Shown here: positions 23,230 to 34,457 of the stretch, piece by piece
Position numbering within the stretch: the stretch's first letter is position 1
Layout: every line of letters starts with the position of its first letter
From: Cryptomeria japonica
Taxonomy: Eukaryota; Streptophyta; Pinopsida; Cupressales; Cupressaceae
DNA: 64,000 nucleotides
Direction: 5' to 3'
Assembly: GCF_030272615.1 (NCBI RefSeq)
Contig: NC_081415.1
Coordinates: forward strand, 377,999,892-378,063,891
Position numbers and translations under genes: made by a program
The notes under the pieces: model-generated
What the model was told of the DNA's origin: nothing
Database searches by the model: none
The model's input: only the letters and a program-made list of their open reading frames with translations

Positions 23230-23573
23230 CTGTATATATAGAGGATCTTTTGATGAAATGACATTTTTATTCGGTCAATATTTGATCTAAATGAGGAAGA
23301 ACTAATGCTATGGGCACTGTAATTTTTTTCGGTCAATATTTGATCTAAATGAGGAAGAACTAATGCTATTTTTAGTTAAGATATTAGTTAATGTAATTAT
23401 GAATGAAGGGGTATGCCCTTTCATTTTGAATCTGAATCCTCATCTGTATATATAGAGGATCTTTTGATAAAATGAGATTTTTATTCGGTCAATATTTGAT
23501 CTAAATGAGGAAGAACTAATGCTATGGGCACTATATCCACCAAATAAGAGACCAACAATCATTGATGTGGGCA
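23230..23573 (+). other. Mosaic junction between the two accessory-gene copies
   Basis: Two short modules alternate: R, a gene-internal piece (TCAATATTTGATCTAAATGA... from copy position ~22185), at 23275, 23331 and 23487; and E, the gene's 3' flank (GGGGTATGCCCTTTCATTTT...), at 23197 and 23409. R is truncated differently each time. In all three R copies the codon after GAGGAA is GAA, while both full copies have the stop TAA there. Confidence 0.7.
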
Positions 23574-23880
23574 CTGTAAGACTATTGCCGATGATAATGT
23601 TGGGAAAGCTTATGCTGAGGAGACCTAACATATCGGGAGGAGCTACACTAAAGGAAAATACATCGAGGAAATTATGCCCATCGCCGAAACACATTTTAAG
23701 CTACCCCGCTGTCCAATGAGACTAGTGGGATAACTCGCCCTGATCAGTAGGAAGAGAGGTCATCTACTTATGTTATCTCGATGAGTAAGAAGAAATCAGG
23801 AGGCTGTGAAATTCATCAGATCAACATATGCCAATCAACAGGTAATCTCAATGTATCGAAGAAAGGGAGAGAGTTATGCT
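23574..23880 (+). repeat. Internal copy of subterminal module M2
   Basis: Repeats 19562-19870 with few changes (TAAGACTATTGCCGATG start, ACTAGTGGGATAACTCGCCC). It opens the second tandem unit, so the duplicated block is M2 plus accessory gene, about 4.01 kb. Confidence 0.75.
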
Positions 23881-24130
23881 GATGACACCAAAATAAAATT
23901 ACTAAGACGTCAAATCAAATTTCAAAACTGAAGCATAAGACTCTTATTAAATGCTTGCATCAGGTTCATAATCAACCAATTTATGGGATCCTAATCATTG
24001 CAAGTTTGGCATTGAATACATTTGTTATATAATTGAAGTTGCCTGACATAAAACTCACACAGTGATGGAAATTGGAAGAATAGAGACTTTTAATTTGTAA
24101 AGGGTAGAGTGAGAAATTGCAGATGCAAAA

Positions 24131-27056
24131 ATGGAGGCATCTAGTTCTATAGGGAAAAAAAGATCAGCCAAGAGTTTGGAGTTAGGAGCCAAGAAATCCA
24201 AAATAGGAGAAGACCCCCTAGTTAGAAAATTGAACCAGGATATGATTGATCAAATGCAAGCGCCTAGCCCTAAGTCTAGAAGATCGAAACAACATCTACC
24301 TGGCTGGGATCAATTAGAAGATAGATGCAAGGATGTTGGGGATGTTTGGACTAGGGTAAGGGGTTCTGAATTGTTTTTATTCCATTACTTGAGGAGAAAT
24401 AGGGAGGTGCAACTCTGCAACCCTTGGGTTACAAATATGGGTAAGCTAATTGTCCCTGATGTTTTTGTAAATGTGAAAGTTTTAGAGATTCTAGTGAGAA
24501 ATTATAAATCTACGGGCAGATACATTTAGAGTCCAAATGAAGAAGCCTTCACAAGGTTTTCAGTAAACACTATGAAAAGAAGTGTTCAACCTAGATTCTG
24601 GTTTTGGTAAAGCTCTGTCTTTTGGGGAATTGGAAGAGGAATATCAAAGAATGGACACTACATACCTTGGGTGGAAACTAGGTGTCCATAAAGAAGAAGT
24701 GGGACAACTTACAAAATAGGATGAACCACCATTTAACATTGATTTGTTCAAAAATTACCTTCAGTACACCTATATGTCTTGTGGGTAGTTAGGAGGCATT
24801 GAGGTTCTAGACCTCATGAGTATTGGACCATTTGTTTTAGCTTCAGACATTCAAATCTATGAACTCGAGCCGTTTGATTATGCGTCATATTTGGTGGAGA
24901 GATTGCACGAGGTTTTTTTGAACCTCAAGGATAATAATTGCCTTAATTTTAAGTTTTACTCATTATTGATGCATTTAATCTTATTCTATGGATGTTTTAG
25001 GGGTATGTGGCTTGAGGAATTGAGGCTTAACGTTAGATACAAGCAAGGGCAGGAGCAACCTGTTCAATTATGGACTTCTGTTTGGGATTCTCATTACACA
25101 ACATGAAAGAAAATTATATCAAATTTGAGGAATGTATAGTAAAGCCAATTTATCGGATGTATGGATTTCCTTGTGATGGATCAATTTCAGATGATATTAA
25201 AAGATTTTGATGACAGAAAGATAGTGAATCATAACTGGGGAGATTGGTATGTCCATAAGGGCTTCACATGTTTCAGGATATATGGGTTTGAAGGAACTCC
25301 CTATATGTTGCAAAATTGTGTTCCCGATCGAATATCATATTTGGATATTGTCAGACAATTGAGTATCTCAAATGCTAAAAACTTTGGGGATCTGCGTAAG
25401 CAGGATTTCTTGCCAGGTACTCTTAGCTTTGGAGATTTCACAATTGTTTCAACAAAAGACAATGATGTAATTGATAAGAAATTAATGGAAGAATAAAATT
25501 TATTCAAACATTTTACAAGAAAGAATTATAATCTGGAAGGATATATCCAATGCTGCAAGAAAAGGCAAAATCTAGGTGATTATTTGCATGCGAGTCTGGA
25601 AGCGGAAGATATATTTAGGAACATGGAAGATGCAGAGGCTTAAGAAGTGATTGATAACCTAAACAAACAATTGGAGGAGAAAATACAAAGGTTAATGGAG
25701 ATGGAGTCAGAAGAAGAAATGTCAAAAAATGAACCAGGAGACACTAAAGCCATTTCTAGGTCATAGGCAAAAGATGTGGAAGAAGAGTTCAATGAAGATG
25801 ATCAAATTGTAACTAAAATGGAAATTTATAAAGATGCAAGATTGGATGGACATGCTACTTTTGTGGCAGATGATGTATTTGTTAAATCCAAAGAATTTAA
25901 GTCTTTTCTTTGTAATTTCAAAGGCAAAAGGCTGAGGGAGTCTATCCCAAATGTGACACCTGAAAACGAGGCAAAATTATTGAAGAAACTAAAAGAGTAT
26001 AAGCAGAATTGGTGACAATGACTCCATTGAGAGGGAGACAATTACTGATAGACGCGAGATTTATTCTTTTTCCAGGATGGGACCTACGTGCCTCTTTTAT
26101 TTTTGATAGTTTATTGCACTCTGATAATAAGGAATTCAAATTGGATATTCAAGGAGTTAATGACATTTTTATTCGGTCAATATTTGATCTAAATGAGGAA
26201 TAACTAATGCTATGGGTACTGTATCCACCAAACAAGAGACCAACAATCATTGATGTGGATAGGGCTTTTGGACACATGATGAAATATAAGGTGGGAGAAA
26301 TTGATCCTATTGTCTCAGCAGATGTAGGAGTAGATATTTCCAAATAAAACATGGCACATGCAATTAAAGTGGTAAGGGAAAGGAATCAATACAAAGCTAT
26401 GTATGAGGAGGCCATCAGAAGAAGTGGACAGTTTGAACCCATGTTGCTTTCTCCTAAAAATTCAAAATGGAAGAAGAAATGTGAGGAATTGCAGCAGGAA
26501 AATCAAAGAATTCTCAAACATATGCAAAGTGTAAGAATTGATACTGCTTCTTTCTTATTGACTAAAGATTTGAAAAGCTACAGGGTCACTTGGAAGACTT
26601 GTGTTTCAAAAAAATGTGGACAATGCAGTATCACATAATAGGATAAAAAAAAAGACTGGGGGTCAAGGTGCATGAGAAGAATTTGGAGAGAGCAGATGCC
26701 AAAGAGATTGAGAAAATTGAAAGGCTACTTGCAAAGCATGATAAATTCGATGCAAAATTATAAAATGAATATGATGAGTGTAAAGATATAATCCAACATA
26801 GTATTCCTATGTTAGTTGACTAGAAAGGTGAAATTAAGGATAAGGATAAATGGTTTATTGAATGCCAGAGTCTCCTCAGTGTTGCCCTTGATGCTGCTCG
26901 CACAGATGGAATAGAGTGAAAGGAAACCACTCCACAGATGGAGCAGTTTGTCACATTGGAGATCGTGGTTAGGGACGTGATTTATGATGCAGATACCTAT
27001 AAGTCATAAAAGTATTTGGAGCATATTAAGAACTGTGGCGAAGTTCTTGGCAATTA
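24131..27056 (+). pseudogene. CACTA accessory gene, copy 2, unrecognised family, broken
   Basis: Starts MEASSSIGKKRSAKSLELGA at 24131 with the intact seven-A run and is open for 132 codons to TAG 24527. It lies 4,011 bp from copy 1 and is a few percent different by eye. It shares with copy 1 the TAG after GRYI, the frameshift after it, the TAA after KKLMEE, the TAA after DAEA, the TAG after ISRS, the TAA after FDLNEE and the TAA after DISK. Private changes include a ~17-bp deletion near 25200 and loss of the EA-stop seen in copy 1 (25970). The C-terminal coiled coil (KWKKKCEELQQENQRILKHM) is at 26351-26760. Same unknown function as copy 1. Confidence 0.6.
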
Positions 27057-27688
27057 GCTCTTGTTCTGAGTGTTTCAAATTGTTGTCTTTTAAAGTCTTA
27101 TGTAATATGTTTGTTATGTTGGTAGTTGTGTTAGGGTCAGTGAGTTAGTATTTTTAGTTAAGATATTAGTTAGTGTAATTCTAAATGAAGGGGTATGCCC
27201 TTTCATTTTGAATCTGAATCCTCATCTGTATATATAGAGGATCTTTTGATGAAATGAGAGATAGATTCGGAGATGCAATTATATACAATACTCTCGGGGT
27301 CTATTTTCTAGAAATGCCAAACTGGTGAAAAGACATTGTGCTATATGTAATCAGTTGATTATCTTATGTTTATTTCAATACAAAGATCAAGTGTTTTTCA
27401 TCTTTGATGGTATTTATCTTTTTGATTATTTGATTAGTTCCCTGTGATAAATCTATTCATTTAGATTGTTTCAATGTGCTATCCTATCTTATTATAGTTT
27501 GGGTTAAGTTTGAGTTTGATTATCAGTTTGATGGATTAGATGTCAAGATTCATTATGTCTTATTGGTCTTCTAGAGAAAAGTTAAATTTAGTAAGACGGA
27601 CTGCAACATTATGTCAGGGGTGAATGCATTGGTCTACTATTGTTTGAAGATAATTTAATCAGGTTTTTTCAGAGTAATCTCAATTAAT
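27057..27688 (+). other. 3' flank of accessory gene copy 2
   Basis: Contains the E module (27175-27260) with a TATATATAGAGG stretch, then AT-rich sequence with no ORF. Probably the 3' UTR and downstream region of the accessory gene. Confidence 0.4.
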
Positions 27689-27693
27689 AAATC

Positions 27694-27832
27694 TGTAATA
27701 TCCCCACTTTGAAATAGGATTCAATAATATATAATAATAATAAAATTAAAATACAAAAGATTAAAAAAATAACATTAATAACTGAGATCCATAACTGGGA
27801 TATTTTAAGGCCTTTTATTAGGGGACATTACA
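27694..27832. mobile_element. 139-bp TG...CA insertion with 5-bp target duplication (mini solo LTR)
   Basis: Starts TGTAATATCCCC and ends GGGGACATTACA, 11 of 12 bases being inverted-complementary. It is flanked on both sides by AAATC (27689-27693, 27833-27837). TG...CA ends with a 5-bp duplication fit an LTR-retroelement remnant, either a very small solo LTR or an internally deleted one. The inner sequence is AT-rich with no coding capacity. Its termini resemble those of the 4.16-kb insertion at 51422. Confidence 0.7.
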
Positions 27833-27837
27833 AAATC

Positions 27838-28462
27838 ATACTTATAATAAAGTAACCTTTTATTTAAAGCATTCATTTTCAAGCAAGCAATTCAAAGTTT
27901 TCAGTAATTATTTAATTGAAGTGACAATCTCAGGAATCATTTGCCCTCTAATGCACATAAAACTTGGAAACATTCAATCCAATCAGACATACTTGACAAC
28001 AATGGGATTAATACCATTCAAAAGTCTCTTCTCAATCTTCAAAACACCCTTACAAGACAACAACTTAAAAGACACCAACCATACTTTGAGGAAGACAAAC
28101 ATGACAAAGTCTGCCCTTACCTGGTAATGAAGCCAATCTCTCTGGTCAGTCTCTTGATATCATTGTTACAGACTTATCCTCCAATTTATAGATAGATCCA
28201 ATGGTTCAAATGAAAGTTATGATAATTTTTCCAAAACTGCTACAAGATACAAGAAATACAATATTAAGATAAACTATACAAGATACACATTATGAAGAAA
28301 AATAATCAAAATTCTTGATAACATCAAATAAAATGTAGTGTTTAGTTAGATTCTACTTTCTTTTAAAGTTCTATACAATACCCATATTTCTATTAACCCA
28401 TAACAAAATATGCAACTAACAAATAAAATATGCAATTTGTAGCTGGCCTTAAACCTAGAGAA
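27838..28462. other. CACTA internal spacer, no gene seen
   Basis: AT-rich. Short overlapping plus-strand ORFs near 27920-28190 have no recognisable features and are not supported as genes. Confidence 0.35.
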
Positions 28463-29695
28463 GCTGCTTCCATACAAAGGGCTATTTGAGGGTTGGAAGG
28501 GTTTACAATCATATAGAATTGCCGACCCCTCTAGAAGCTATGAAGCAACTTGTCTTTATAAATGCTGCTGGATTTTTAAGGGTTAGAGGGACTGGTCAAG
28601 TAGCTTCTGGGAACCATGTTATGGATCCATTGGATGATACTAGAATTCATCCAGAGCCATATGAACTAGCCAAGAAAATGGATGAAGATGTATACTATGA
28701 AGATGAAGGACAATATATAGATGACATGGATGAGGAAACCCAAGAAATGGCAGTTGAACATGTCAAAAAATATCCCCATGTGTTAAAGGCCCTTGATATT
28801 GATGAATATGCTAGAAGTATGGAACAAAAGACATCCAATAAAAAGCGGGAAACTCTTGCTGACATAAAGATTGAATTGGTACATTGATTTAAGGATTGGT
28901 GAACACCATATAAAGGGCCATCCCAAGATGAGAAATTTTATCTGCTAACTGGAGAAAATGAAGAGACCCTTTCAGTGGGAAAAAATGTACAAGCAACTTC
29001 CTGTAGAGTCCTAAATAATCGTAGAAAAGTTGCTTCCATACAAAGGGCTATTTTGAGGGATGGAAGGGTTTATAGTCATAGAGAATTATTGATCCCTCTA
29101 GAAGCTATGAAGCGACTTCTCTTTATAAATGCTGCTGATTTTATAAGGTTTAGAGGGATTGGGCAAGTAGCTTCTGGGAACCATGTTATGGATCCATTGG
29201 ATGTTACTAGAATTCATCCAGAGTCATATGAACTAGCCAAGAAAATGGTTGAGGACGCATGCTGTAAAGATGGAGGATAAGATATAGATGATATGGATGA
29301 GGAAACAAAAGAAATGGCTGTTGAACATGTCAAAAAATATCCCAATGTGTTAAAGGCCCTTGATATTGATGAATATTCTAGAAGTGTGGAACAACGAACA
29401 TCCAATAAAAAGAGGGAAACTCTTGTTGACATAAATATTGAATTGGTACATGGATTTAAGGATTGATAAACACCATATAAAGAACCATCCTGGGATGAGG
29501 AATTTTATCTGCTAACTGGAGAAAATGAAGAGACCCTTTTAGTGGGGAAAATTGTACAAGCAACTGCCTGTAGAATCCTAAATAATCATAGAAAAGTTGC
29601 TTCCATACAAAGGGCTATTTTGAGGGCTGAAAGGGTTTACAGTCACAGAGAATTTTTGACCCCTCTAGAAGCTATGAAGCGACTTGCCTTTATAA
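28463..29695 (+). pseudogene. SPT6: Captured host SPT6 fragment, tandem array of 567-bp units (about 2.2 copies)
   Basis: Translation gives NAAGFLRVRGTGQVASGNHV, LDDTRIHPEPYELAKKMDED, YARSMEQKTSNKKRETLADI and PSQDEKFYLLTGENEETLSV, a clear match to transcription elongation factor SPT6 from the end of its HhH region through the DLD to the start of the S1 domain. Units begin GCTTCCATACAAAGGGCTAT at 28466, 29032 and 29599. The natural unit is 567 bp, 189 codons, so copies are joined in frame at LNNRRKV-ASIQRA. Copy 1 lacks one T near 28483 and has a stop at 28885. Copy 2 has CAA-to-TAA near 29278. Copy 3 is cut at 29695. Introns are absent across the fragment, suggesting capture from an exon or processed transcript. 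It cannot supply SPT6 function: no YqgF, complete S1 or SH2 domains are present. Confidence 0.8.
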
Positions 29696-30620
29696 CTGGC
29701 GGCCGCAGAATGGAGAGGCTAAGGAGGTTGAGGACCCATATTTTGCCAAATCGGATAGCATTAAACAAAGTGAATAAGTTACTAATTCCCTACTATTCAG
29801 CAAGGGAATTCGAGCTAATAATTTGGTTGCAGTTTTCTTAACGGAATAACTTAGGATTCATGTAGCAGGGAACTGAGGCCCCAGTAGGGGCATCTCCAAA
29901 TCACCTGACTTTTTCATCCCTACACAAGGAGGGGACAACTGGGGAAGAAGCTACGGAGGCTACCCACCTATATGCCCTGGCTCCCCACTTCTCTTCCCTC
30001 TGCCTAGGCTCCACCCCTTCTTACTATTCCCGTTCTTTCTATAGGAATACAGATGATTTGGACAGTTCGCTATCTGGGCAAGGCCCATCTATTCTTTCTA
30101 CAGGAATACAGACATAATACAATCTCATACAATTTGTTCTTGCTATATGAATATAGACAAAATACAATCTCATGCCCCTACTATTATAAAGGGAGGCGTT
30201 AGGAACCTCTTTTTATGGAAGTCTTTCAGACAAATGCAAAAACCAAAAGTAACCTTAAAAGATTTAGCCAACCCGAAAAGAAAAGGCCATAGAATTGTAG
30301 GGCCATTTCATTCAAATTAAATTCCAATTCATTCAAACTAAAATTAAATTTTGATTCATTCAAACTGAAAGAAAAGGCCCTACTATTCTATGGGGCCATT
30401 TACCAGGAATTAAAGCTGCTTACAGCTGGAAATAAAGTGAACAAGAGAATGTAAGGAAAGAAAAGGAACTTGCAAAAAAATCTTGATGACAAGAATGAAA
30501 GGACCAACCTCTTGTACAGTTGCTATCGAGCATCTATCTACAGCAATTGTGCCCGCTTCCTCCCAATTTTTGCACCCTAAGCCTACGTATAATGATGGCG
30601 CGTAATTACTATAAAAAAAA
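29696..30620. other. Unassigned CACTA cargo sequence
   Basis: Begins abruptly at the third SPT6 copy's break (GGCGGCCGCAGAATGG), is more GC-rich than its surroundings up to about 30070, and includes a direct repeat around TTCTTTCTATAGGAATACAG (30040 and 30095). It probably comes from another captured locus; no protein is recognisable. Confidence 0.4.
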
Positions 30621-31660
30621 AAAAACCTCATGTTCGTCAGAATTTCGACGTCAAATATGAAATTTGAACTATTGGCAAAAGTTATGGTGATAAAGAGTCA
30701 AAGCTTATACTGAGGAGACATAATGTATCAGGAGGAGCTACACCAAGGGAAAAGACATCGAGGAAATTATGCCCATCACCTAAACACATTTTAAGCTATC
30801 CCGATGCCCGATGAGACTAGTGGGATAACTCGCACTGATCAACAGGAAGAGAGGTCATCGACTTATGTTATCTCGATGAGTAAGAAGAAATCAAGAGGCT
30901 GTGAAAATCATAGGAGCAATATATGTTGATGGAATTACAACATGAAATACGAAATCTGCACTATAGACAAAAGTCAACTCGATGGTAACACACAAGTAGA
31001 AGCATATGACCGGGATAGAATACACCGATGAAGTCCATCGGCAAAACACACACTAGCGGCAATGGAGATATCTTGTATTGCTGATAGCTGATGAAGCTAC
31101 CAGTAAGACTTATCTCGCTCGACATTGGAAAAAGTAAAACACATTGGAAAAGGTTACGACGATAAAGGGTCAAAGCTTAACATAACATATCGAGAGGAGC
31201 GAAGCCGAGGGAAAAGACATCAGGGAAATTATGCCCATCATCTAAACAAATTTTAAGCTATCCCGATGCTTGATGAGACTAGCGGGATAACTCGCACTGA
31301 TCAACAGGAAGAGAGGTCATTGGCTTTTGTTTTCCCGATGAGTAAGAAGAAATCAAGAGGCTGTGAAATCATTGAACCAACATATGTCGATCAATAGGTA
31401 AAATCCGTGTTCGTCGGGATGTCGACATGAAATTTCAACACGTCTGAATTTCAACAAACATGAGGTATACTAAAAAATAAAATAAAAATTAATTTAACAA
31501 GGCAAAAGAAATCCCATAGCCGGTCGGAAATGTTCGTCAGTTTTTCGTCCGCATTCTGACGTGAAATTTTAACACGTTGGAATTCTGACGAACATGGGGT
31601 AATTTTTGAAAAATAAATAAATTAATTCAACAAAACAAAAGAAATCCCATAGCTCATCGG
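30621..31660 (-). repeat. Right subterminal repeat region of CACTA element
   Basis: Module M2 at 30660-30910 and again 31140-31390, module M1 at 30955-31110, then two ~120-bp units ending in AAAAGAAATCCCATAG (31405-31530, 31535-31655) with TGTTCGTCAG...TTCTGACG inverted motifs. These mirror the left subterminal region. Confidence 0.7.
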
Positions 31661-31684
31661 AAAACTGCAACAAATATATTAGTG
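31661..31684 (-). repeat. Right terminal inverted repeat of CACTA element
   Basis: AAAACTGCAACAAATATATT followed by AGTG; inverted match to 9925-9948, followed by the duplicated AGT. Confidence 0.85.
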
Positions 31685-31687
31685 AGT

Positions 31688-32660
31688 GTTGAAATTGAAG
31701 ATAAAAATGAGAAAGTACTGAGCTACAGGTTTGAGATTCAGTCGTGCACCTGGATCTGAGAAATATGAGCCGATTCAGATCTACCTTGCAAAAATGCCCC
31801 GAAAAGGCATAGACTGTGGCGCTGCCTCTTGGTCCTCTAATTTTTTTGTGCGTCGAAAAGGGTTGTTCTGTCTCTGTGTTTAAAGCTTATTTCTATAAGT
31901 ACAATTGTGCACCTATTTCTTGCACACAGAAAAAAAGGGAAAAAAGTTGGGAATAGGGGTTTGTCTTTGATCAAACCCTGGTTTTGGAATTAACCATGAA
32001 ATTGAGATAAATGTAAATGAAAAGACTAAAAGGAAATGTTCTCCTTTTGAGGGAGATGCTGAATTATGAAATGATTATACCTCCTTGTGAAGTTTTTCTT
32101 ACCTCCACATGGAATTAGGGTTTCATGAAATAGGATGTAGATCTCCACCTCAATGCTTGATCTTTGAATTTATTGTTGCTCCAAGGCTTGAAGGAAGACT
32201 GAAAATTCTCAATTTATCTTGAATGATTGAATGCTTGATCTCTCGTGTGCTCAATGCTTGCTCATGAATGTAATGGAATATCAAATGAGAGGGGAAATCC
32301 TCTTTATATTCCCGTCTGTTAGATTAATTGGCTAATTTTTCAACATAGGCTAACACGAAGAAAGAAATCTCGCTCAAATTTGAAATGGGGAAAAGGGTTT
32401 AAGTTGGGCCCAAAATGAAGGGGACCAGGGCATAGCGCCTTAGTCCTGCCCTATTTTGGAGCTAGGATCAACTGTAGAACAAGTGTAAAGTTGAACATTT
32501 TGGTATTTGTGATGTGCAAGAGCATAATCAGGTCTTCAATCAAGTCGAGGGGCATAAACACTAAGGCAAAGACCCAAATGCGGTCAAAAATTGAAAAGAG
32601 TGCAATATTAGAACGCTACAATGATGTGTCAAAAACACATCATCTCAAAGAGTGGCAAAA
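31688..32660. other. E1 internal sequence right of the CACTA insertion
   Basis: No plus-strand gene is supported; a 60-codon ORF at 32491 shows no features. On the minus strand AATATAAAGA (32301-32310) is TATA-like, and a splice donor CATGTGGAG|GTAAGAAAA lies at 32103, so a second antisense promoter and first exon are possible here. The region ends in a weak polypurine stretch AAAGAGTGGCAAAA before the 3' LTR. Confidence 0.4.
32103..32310 (-). promoter_or_regulatory. Candidate antisense promoter and first exon in E1
   Basis: Minus-strand TATAAAGA at 32308-32301 followed by about 200 bp ending at the 5' splice-site match GAG|GTAAGAA (last exon base 32103). The layout parallels that at 9283-9460. 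Before CACTA inserted, the two modules were about 1.2 kb apart on the same strand. Confidence 0.35.
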
Positions 32661-33219
32661 TGTATACACCTAAAATTGGCTTGAGAAAATTAATTAAATA
32701 TAAGTTATTTAATTAATGTTTAATGTCTAATTCCTCTATCTATAAATAAATTCTTTAATTTATTTATATGATTCATGACATTTATTCTTCCTATCCTAAA
32801 TAATTTCCACATCATCCATCAACTTATCTTATAATGCCACATCAAATTGCAACATCAACATGTGTGTCATAAATTAAATATTTTCAAATATTTGATTGAT
32901 CAAATATCTTCAACCAATTCAACAAAGTTGGAGAGACACATGGCATTTTCAACCAATTGAGGACACTTGGAATTCCTTTTTCTTCTCCATCCTCCATATA
33001 TCACTTGTTTCACCTTAAGGAAACATGATCCACTTTTCTCTCTAACTTCTCCATCTCCAACCCTTCATCTTTCCAAATCGAATCTAGACTGTCCATCTTT
33101 GCCACCAGAGGCATGAGCTTTGGAAAATCTTTAAATAAACACTCATTTGTACAAATTAGGAGCATTAAGCACTGAGAATTTTAGTAATCTTCAAGAATTT
33201 CATAGCATAGAATAGCATT
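32661..33219 (+). mobile_element. 3' LTR of E1, truncated by insertion of G2
   Basis: TGTATACACCTAAAATTGGC matches the 5' LTR from 5232 onward until AGCATT at 33219, where G2's LTR (TGTAGACACC) starts. The matching point in the 5' LTR is 5907, so about 300 bp of this LTR should lie beyond G2's far end, outside the window. A ~320-bp part is present a second time at 34139-34457 through tandem duplication. Confidence 0.8.
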
Positions 33220-33879
33220 TGTAGACACCTAAAATTGTCCTCTTTAATTAAATAAATATTTTATTTATTTAATTATTTTATCCTAAGTCTTCTATTGATT
33301 AAATACATCTTTATTTATTTAATTAATTTATTTAGCATTTTATAGCCCCTTTTTCTAATTTAAACAAATACTTATTTATTTGAATAATCTTTTTCCTAAA
33401 TTAAATAAAAACTTTTATCTATTTAATTGATCCCACTTCCTCTATTAATCAAATAAATATTTATTTATTTAATTAATTGATTAGCTTTTTCTTCAATGAC
33501 ACATGTTATTTATATTTTAATTTTCCTCTACCTACCCCCTTCATCATTTTATTATTTCTTCTACCTACCCTTTAATCCTAGCCAACAATCCTTCTTGCGA
33601 TCAAGCTACTTCAACCACAATCTGTTATTTGTTGAGCTCTTATGCACACATTAAATCTGAGAGCAAATATATCAAACAAGATCAATGGAGATATAAGACA
33701 ATGGAGATTAAAACCCTACTTGACATGTGAATGGTAATATTCTTTATTTTGTGAATCTGCATGTTCTTAGGTATCTTCATTGGTGTATGCTAAATATTTG
33801 GTTGTAGAACTAGGGTTTTGATTGTGGTTGAATCTTTGTGGTTTTACAATAGTTTCATCATCATTTTTCACCGTATACA
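33220..33879 (+). mobile_element. G2 LTR, duplicated copy A
   Basis: TGTAGACACCTAAAATTGTC to ACCGTATACA, 660 bp, preceded by GCATT. It is very rich in TTTATTTAATTAA motifs. Followed by TTTTGGCATGCTCGGTGGAA, a primer-site-like sequence. Confidence 0.8.
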
Positions 33880-34457
33880 TTTTGGCATGCTCGGTGGAAC
33901 CTTTGTCCCTTTGATTTATAACATTTTGTTTGCAGATCTAGCTTTTTTGTGAAGTTGCAGGTCAAATTTGCAATGATTCTAATTTATTCCGCATCTACGA
34001 CTGATTTTTCCACGTCTGCGTTTGTGCTTCCTATTTTTCCGTCTATTTTTTTCTGTCTATTCATAGGTCTCAGGTCTTGAAATAGCAACTGTGCATCATA
34101 CTATCGCATCTGTGAATTATATTATCGCGTTTGTGATTCAAATATCTTCAACCAATTCAACAAAATTGGAGAGACACATGGCATTTTCAACCAATTGAGG
34201 ACACTTGGAATTCCTTTTTCTTTTCCATCCTCCACATATCACTTGTTTCACCTTAAGGAAACATGATCCTCTTTTCTCTCTAACTTCTCCATCTCCAACC
34301 CTTCATCTTTCCAAATCGAATCTAGACTGTCCATCTTTGCCACCAGGGGCATGAGCTTTGGAAAATCTTTAAATAAACACTCATTTGTACAAATTAGGAG
34401 CATTAAGCACTAAGCATTTTAGTAATTTTCAAGAATTTCATAGCATAGCATAGCATT

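Larger units (their letters stand above)
9925..31684. mobile_element. CACTA (En/Spm-type) DNA transposon, 21.76 kb
   Basis: The left end CACTAGTACATTTGGAGCAG and the inverted right end match at 20 of 24 positions by eye. The ends are flanked by a 3-bp duplication AGT (9922-9924 and 31685-31687), as expected for CACTA elements. Inside are repeat-rich subterminal regions, a TNP2-type transposase gene (minus strand), two tandem copies of an unrecognised plus-strand gene, and cargo derived from host SPT6. It is inserted in E1 between 9924 and 31685. The transposase is broken, so the copy is probably immobile. Subterminal-type modules also occur internally (19370, 23574), so the element may have grown by tandem duplication or by fusion of CACTA copies. 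Confidence 0.85.
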
